A DNA stretch of 64,000 nucleotides from Kitasatospora humi (lineage in GTDB: Bacteria > Actinomycetota > Actinomycetes > Streptomycetales > Streptomycetaceae). Both the position numbers and the translations under genes were made by a program. The notes beneath the pieces were generated by a model. That model was not told the origin of the DNA. It did not search any database and saw only the letters and a program-made list of their open reading frames with translations. This document shows positions 61,023 through 64,000 of the stretch, piece after piece (the stretch's first letter is position 1; each line of letters opens with the position of its first letter). Location: the NCBI RefSeq assembly GCF_020907985.1, contig NZ_JAJJPA010000013.1, positions 1 to 64,000 of the forward strand, written 5' to 3'.

Positions 61023-61678
61023 CGATCCGTATCGTGCTGGCCGACGACCAGCCGCTGGTCCGCGCCGGTCTGTGCGCGGTGATCGGCGACGCCCCGGACA
61101 TCGAGGTCGTGGGGGAGGCCGTCACCGGCGCCGAAGCACTCCGACTGGCCCGCGAACTGCAGCCCGACGTCGTGGTGATGGACATCCGGATGCCGGTCAT
61201 GGACGGCATCGAGGCAACCCGCTGGATCAGGTCCGAGGGCCTGTCGACCCGGGTCATCATGCTCACCACGTTCGACGACGACGAGAACGTCTACGCCGCG
61301 CTGCGCGGCGGGGCCAGCGGGTTCCTGGTCAAGGACATGGTGCTGGACGACATCCTCGCCGCGATCCGGGTGGTCGCCGCCGGCGACGCGCTGATCGCAC
61401 CGGGGGTCACCCGGCGCCTGATCCAGGACTTCGCCGCGCGGGGCGCGGCCACCCCGCCACCCCGGCGCGAGCTCGACGGGATCACCGAGCGCGAGCGTGA
61501 AGTCCTGACCCTGATCGGACGCGGTCTGTCCAACACCGAGATCGCCGCCGAACTGTTCATCAGCGTGGCCACCACCAAGGGCCATGTGGCCCGCCTGCTC
61601 AGCAAGTTGGGGGCGCGTGACCGAGTTCAGCTGGTCATTACCGCCTATGACGCGGGCATGGTCTCGCCCAGCGGCTGA
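61019..61678 (+). CDS. NarL/LuxR-type response regulator
   Basis: A 219-residue response regulator. The receiver has [12 protein letters not shown] and [12 protein letters not shown] with the phosphorylated aspartate. [19 protein letters not shown] [20 protein letters not shown] is the LuxR helix-turn-helix. It is the partner of the kinase that overlaps it by four bases. The probable target is the divergent ABC operon. Confidence 0.93.
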   Translation: MTIRIVLADDQPLVRAGLCAVIGDAPDIEVVGEAVTGAEALRLARELQPDVVVMDIRMPVMDGIEATRWIRSEGLSTRVIMLTTFDDDENVYAALRGGASGFLVKDMVLDDILAAIRVVAAGDALIAPGVTRRLIQDFAARGAATPPPRRELDGITEREREVLTLIGRGLSNTEIAAELFISVATTKGHVARLLSKLGARDRVQLVITAYDAGMVSPSG

Positions 61679-61701
61679 GCCGAGCACCGGCACGGCGTCA
61701 G

Positions 61702-61758
61702 CCGGCGCGGGCCCCGCCGTCGGGGTGGGCCCGGCGCGGGCCCGGCCGTCGGGGTGGG
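61702..61758. repeat. Tandem 28-bp duplication
   Basis: A 28-base unit beginning CCGGCGCGGGCCC and ending GTCGGGGTGGG occurs at 61702 and again at 61731, with one mismatch. It lies between the response regulator and P450 genes. It can form G/C hairpins and may terminate the regulator transcript. Confidence 0.7.
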
Positions 61759-61859
61759 TCGCCGCGGGCCCGCTGCACGGCCGGTGTCAGCGGCGTGACA
61801 GCCGGATGTCAGGTCGATCGGCGACCGTGGACGCACCAACCGCCACGGAAGGACATCCG

Positions 61860-63086
61860 ATGAGCAACCCGGCCACCATCCCGCACGGCCTCCCCAGCGA
61901 GCGCGATGCGGGCCCCTTCAACCCGCCGAGCCTGCTCACCCGGCTGCGCGGGGCCCGCCCGGTCAGCCCCCTGCTCTTCCCCGACGGCCACCGGGGCTGG
62001 CTCGTCACCGGCTACGACGCGGTCCGCCGGCTCATGGCCGACACCCGGTTCAGCTCCCGGCAGGACATCGGCGTCCTCCACATCCCCTACGAGGTGCCCG
62101 GCATGCCGGTCCTCACCGAACCGGCCCCGCAGACACCGGGGTTGTTCATCGCCATGGACCCGCCGGACCACACCCGGCTGCGGCGCAAGCTCACCGGCGC
62201 CTTCACCGTCAAGCGTATGAAGCAGCTCGAACAGCACATCAGCGACATCGTCGAGCGGCAACTGGACGAGCTGGCGCGCCTGGCCCCGCCGGTCGACCTG
62301 GTCAAGGAGTTCGCGCTCCCGGTGCCCTCGCTGGTGATCTGCGAACTGCTCGGCGTGCCCTACGAGGACCGGGAGAACTTCCAGACCAACACCGCCACGT
62401 TCATGGTCAAGGACCAGCAGCTCGACGAGAAGATGGCCGCCTACGAGGCCATGACCGGGTACCTGGCCGAACTGGTCATGAGCAAGCGCGCCGACCCCGG
62501 CGAGGACATCCTCTCCGACCTTGCCCGCGACGAGGACCTCAGCGTCCCGGAGCTGGTCGGCATGGCCTTCCTGCTGCTGCTCGCGGGCCACGAGACCACC
62601 GCCAACATGCTGGCGCTGGGCACCTTCGCGCTCCTGGAGCACCCCGACCAACTGGCCGTCCTGCGTGCCGAACCGGAGCTGCTGCCCGGTGCCGTCGAGG
62701 AGCTGATGCGCTACCTGTCCGTGGTCGACATCCTCTACCGGTACGCAACGGAGGACCTCGAACTCGGCGGCGAGACGATCGCCGAGGGATCGACCGTCGT
62801 CGTCTCGATGCTGGCCGCCAACCACGACCCGCTGCGCTTCGAGAACCCCGACACCCTGGACGTCCGCCGCGAAGCCCGCGGCCACCTCTCCTTCGGCCAC
62901 GGCGTCCACCAGTGCCTCGGCCAGCAACTGGCCCGCATCGAGATGCGTGTCGGCTTCGGCGGACTGCTGCGCCGCTTCCCGACCCTCCAACTCGCCGTTC
63001 CGGCCGACGAGGTCAAGCTGAGGACCGACATGAACATCTACGGAGTCCACGAGCTGCCGGTCACCTGGACGGCGACGGCCCGGTAG
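61860..63086 (+). CDS. Cytochrome P450
   Basis: A 408-residue bacterial class I P450. LLLLAGHETTANML is the I-helix oxygen-binding motif, EELMRYL contains ExxR, and FGHGVHQCLGQQLAR is the heme-cysteine loop. Length and sequence resemble CYP105/CYP107-like enzymes of streptomycetes, which hydroxylate natural products or xenobiotics. The ATG at 61860 begins MSNPATIPHG. No ferredoxin or reductase gene is adjacent, so redox partners must come from elsewhere. The substrate is unknown. Confidence 0.92.
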   Translation: MSNPATIPHGLPSERDAGPFNPPSLLTRLRGARPVSPLLFPDGHRGWLVTGYDAVRRLMADTRFSSRQDIGVLHIPYEVPGMPVLTEPAPQTPGLFIAMDPPDHTRLRRKLTGAFTVKRMKQLEQHISDIVERQLDELARLAPPVDLVKEFALPVPSLVICELLGVPYEDRENFQTNTATFMVKDQQLDEKMAAYEAMTGYLAELVMSKRADPGEDILSDLARDEDLSVPELVGMAFLLLLAGHETTANMLALGTFALLEHPDQLAVLRAEPELLPGAVEELMRYLSVVDILYRYATEDLELGGETIAEGSTVVVSMLAANHDPLRFENPDTLDVRREARGHLSFGHGVHQCLGQQLARIEMRVGFGGLLRRFPTLQLAVPADEVKLRTDMNIYGVHELPVTWTATAR

Positions 63087-63087
63087 G

Positions 63088-63109
63088 CGCCCCCGGGTTT
63101 CAGGGGGCG
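63088..63109. terminator. Bidirectional terminator between the P450 and WYL genes
   Basis: CGCCCCC (63088-63094) pairs with GGGGGCG (63103-63109) around an eight-base loop. It sits two bases after the P450 stop and overlaps the last codons of the convergent regulator. Confidence 0.7.
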
Positions 63110-64000
63110 TACAGCACGGTGATCTCCCGCGCGGCCCGGGCGAGTTCGGCCCGCGCCTCGGGCGGGGAGAGGACTTCCAGGTCCGCGCCGAACGGGAGGA
63201 GGGTGCGGGCAGCTCCCAAGGCGGCGAAGGCGAAGGTGAGTTCGGCCCACTCGCCGTCACCGGGTGCGGGTGGCACGGCTATCCGGGGGCGTGGAGGCGC
63301 AGCAGCAGGTCGAGACGGGTGCGGCGGACGCGCACCCGGACGCGCACACCCTCGGGGATGCGCTCGACCTGGTCGCGCAGGACGGTCCACACGTCCGCGA
63401 GGGCGAGTCCGGGGCGGTGGCGCACCGGAGCGTCGCAGACGGCGGCCGCCAGCACCCGGTCCACGCGGAACAGGCGGGGCGCGGCGTCCAGGTCGGCCAC
63501 CAGGTACCAGACGCCGGCCTTGCTCACCAGCCCGTACGGGTCGACGGTGTACTCGCTCGGCTCGGCGGCGCCGCCATGACGGTACGTCAGGGCGAGCCGG
63601 CGATCGGCGAAGACGGCCCGCTGCAACTCGCCCAGGGCGGCCGCCGAGTCGCCCGGGCGCTGCATCCAGCGTGCCGGGTCGATCAGGATCCGCTCGCTGG
63701 TCCGCTCGGCCGCCGGGCGGTGCGGGGCCGGGAGGGCGGCCATCACCTTGCGCAGCGCCGAGTCGATGGCTTCCCCGAGGCCCAGTTCCCGGTGCGACCC
63801 CTGGGTGGAGAGGACGAACAGCGCGCGAGCCTCGTCGCTGGTCAGCCCGGTGACGTCGGTGCGGTAGCCGGGCAGCAGGTTGATGCCGCCGTGGCGGCCG
63901 CGTTCGGCCCAGACCGGAACGCCGGCCGCGGACAGCGCCTCGACGTCCCGGTAGATGGTGCGGACGGAGACCTCCAGGCGCTCGGCGAGCTCGGTGGCGG
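63100..64000 (-). pseudogene. WYL-domain (YafY-type) regulator, 5' end outside window, frameshifted
   Basis: From the window edge the frame reads a DeoR-like HTH (ATELAERLEVSVRTIYRDVE), then a WYL domain with YGLVSKAGVWYLVAD and FRVDRV. Near 63279 it hits TAG in the sequence RLHAPG-stop. The adjacent frame continues the protein without a gap: RIAVPPAPGDGEWAELTFAF down to ITVLYAP and a stop at 63100. One missing C in a run of five (63285-63289) explains the shift. The N-terminus lies beyond base 64000. It may be a real mutation or a sequencing error. Confidence 0.75.

Overview
The window is very GC-rich DNA with codon usage, GTG starts, paired XRE/DUF397 genes, a SigB/SigF-like sigma factor, a secreted Streptomyces-type phospholipase D and an M9 collagenase. 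Together these point to a streptomycete (Streptomyces or Kitasatospora). No ribosomal, replication or other core genes are seen. Single-gene regulator/target pairs alternate with broken genes, which suggests accessory DNA such as a chromosome arm. The organism assignment is inferred from gene content, not from a marker gene.

Layout. 1-5.1 kb: a minus-strand run (isochorismatase-like hydrolase, DoxX, alpha/beta hydrolase) divergent from an amidohydrolase and a DUF1275 membrane protein. 5.1-6.1 kb: a formate dehydrogenase stub and its usual partner gene. 6.3-14.2 kb: a GlcD/GlcF-type FAD/Fe-S oxidoreductase, a mandelate-racemase-subgroup enzyme, a decayed ThDP-enzyme copy, a sigma factor with no nearby stop codon, and an intact ThDP enzyme. 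14.5-17.6 kb: DMT transporter, SDR and glycosyltransferase. 17.8-22.2 kb: an IS200-type remnant with a 36-bp perfect palindrome, a TetX-like monooxygenase with a divergent TetR, a MarR with twin operators, a broken ABC ATPase and an SDR. 22.4-24 kb: pirin and an AhpD-like protein. 24.3-30.8 kb: a lipid block (phospholipase D, GlpD, TetR, alkyl-DHAP-synthase-like oxidase, diacylglycerol-kinase-like enzyme). 31.2-33.8 kb: a compact TetR / ketosynthase / methyltransferase unit.

34-41 kb: a secreted PI-PLC-type enzyme, small zinc-ribbon proteins, an ABM-domain protein, a phytanoyl-CoA-dioxygenase-like enzyme, a benzoylformate decarboxylase, a TetR stub behind an intact palindromic operator, and a frameshifted small gene ending in a 28-bp hairpin. 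41-48 kb: ArsR/MFS pair, GNAT, a 2-methylisoborneol-synthase-like terpene cyclase and a collagenase. 48-55.7 kb: anti-sigma-like ATPase, HTH/XRE/DUF397 set, aminotransferase stub fused to a NUDIX operon, PadR/membrane pair, P-loop kinase, septum-formation-like protein and YceI. 56-64 kb: dienelactone hydrolase, an ABC exporter divergent from a NarL-type two-component system, a P450, and a WYL regulator that is cut by the window end and frameshifted.

Three themes stand out. First, small autoregulated units whose operators can be read directly as palindromes (TetR, MarR, PadR, ArsR), several with leaderless-type promoters. Second, lipid chemistry: phospholipase D and the glycerol-phosphate / ether-lipid-like block, plus a PI-PLC. 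Third, unusually many gene remnants: ThDP enzyme, FDH, IS200, ABC ATPase, TetR, StrS aminotransferase and SnoaL-like. Two frameshifts fall in homopolymers and could be sequencing errors.
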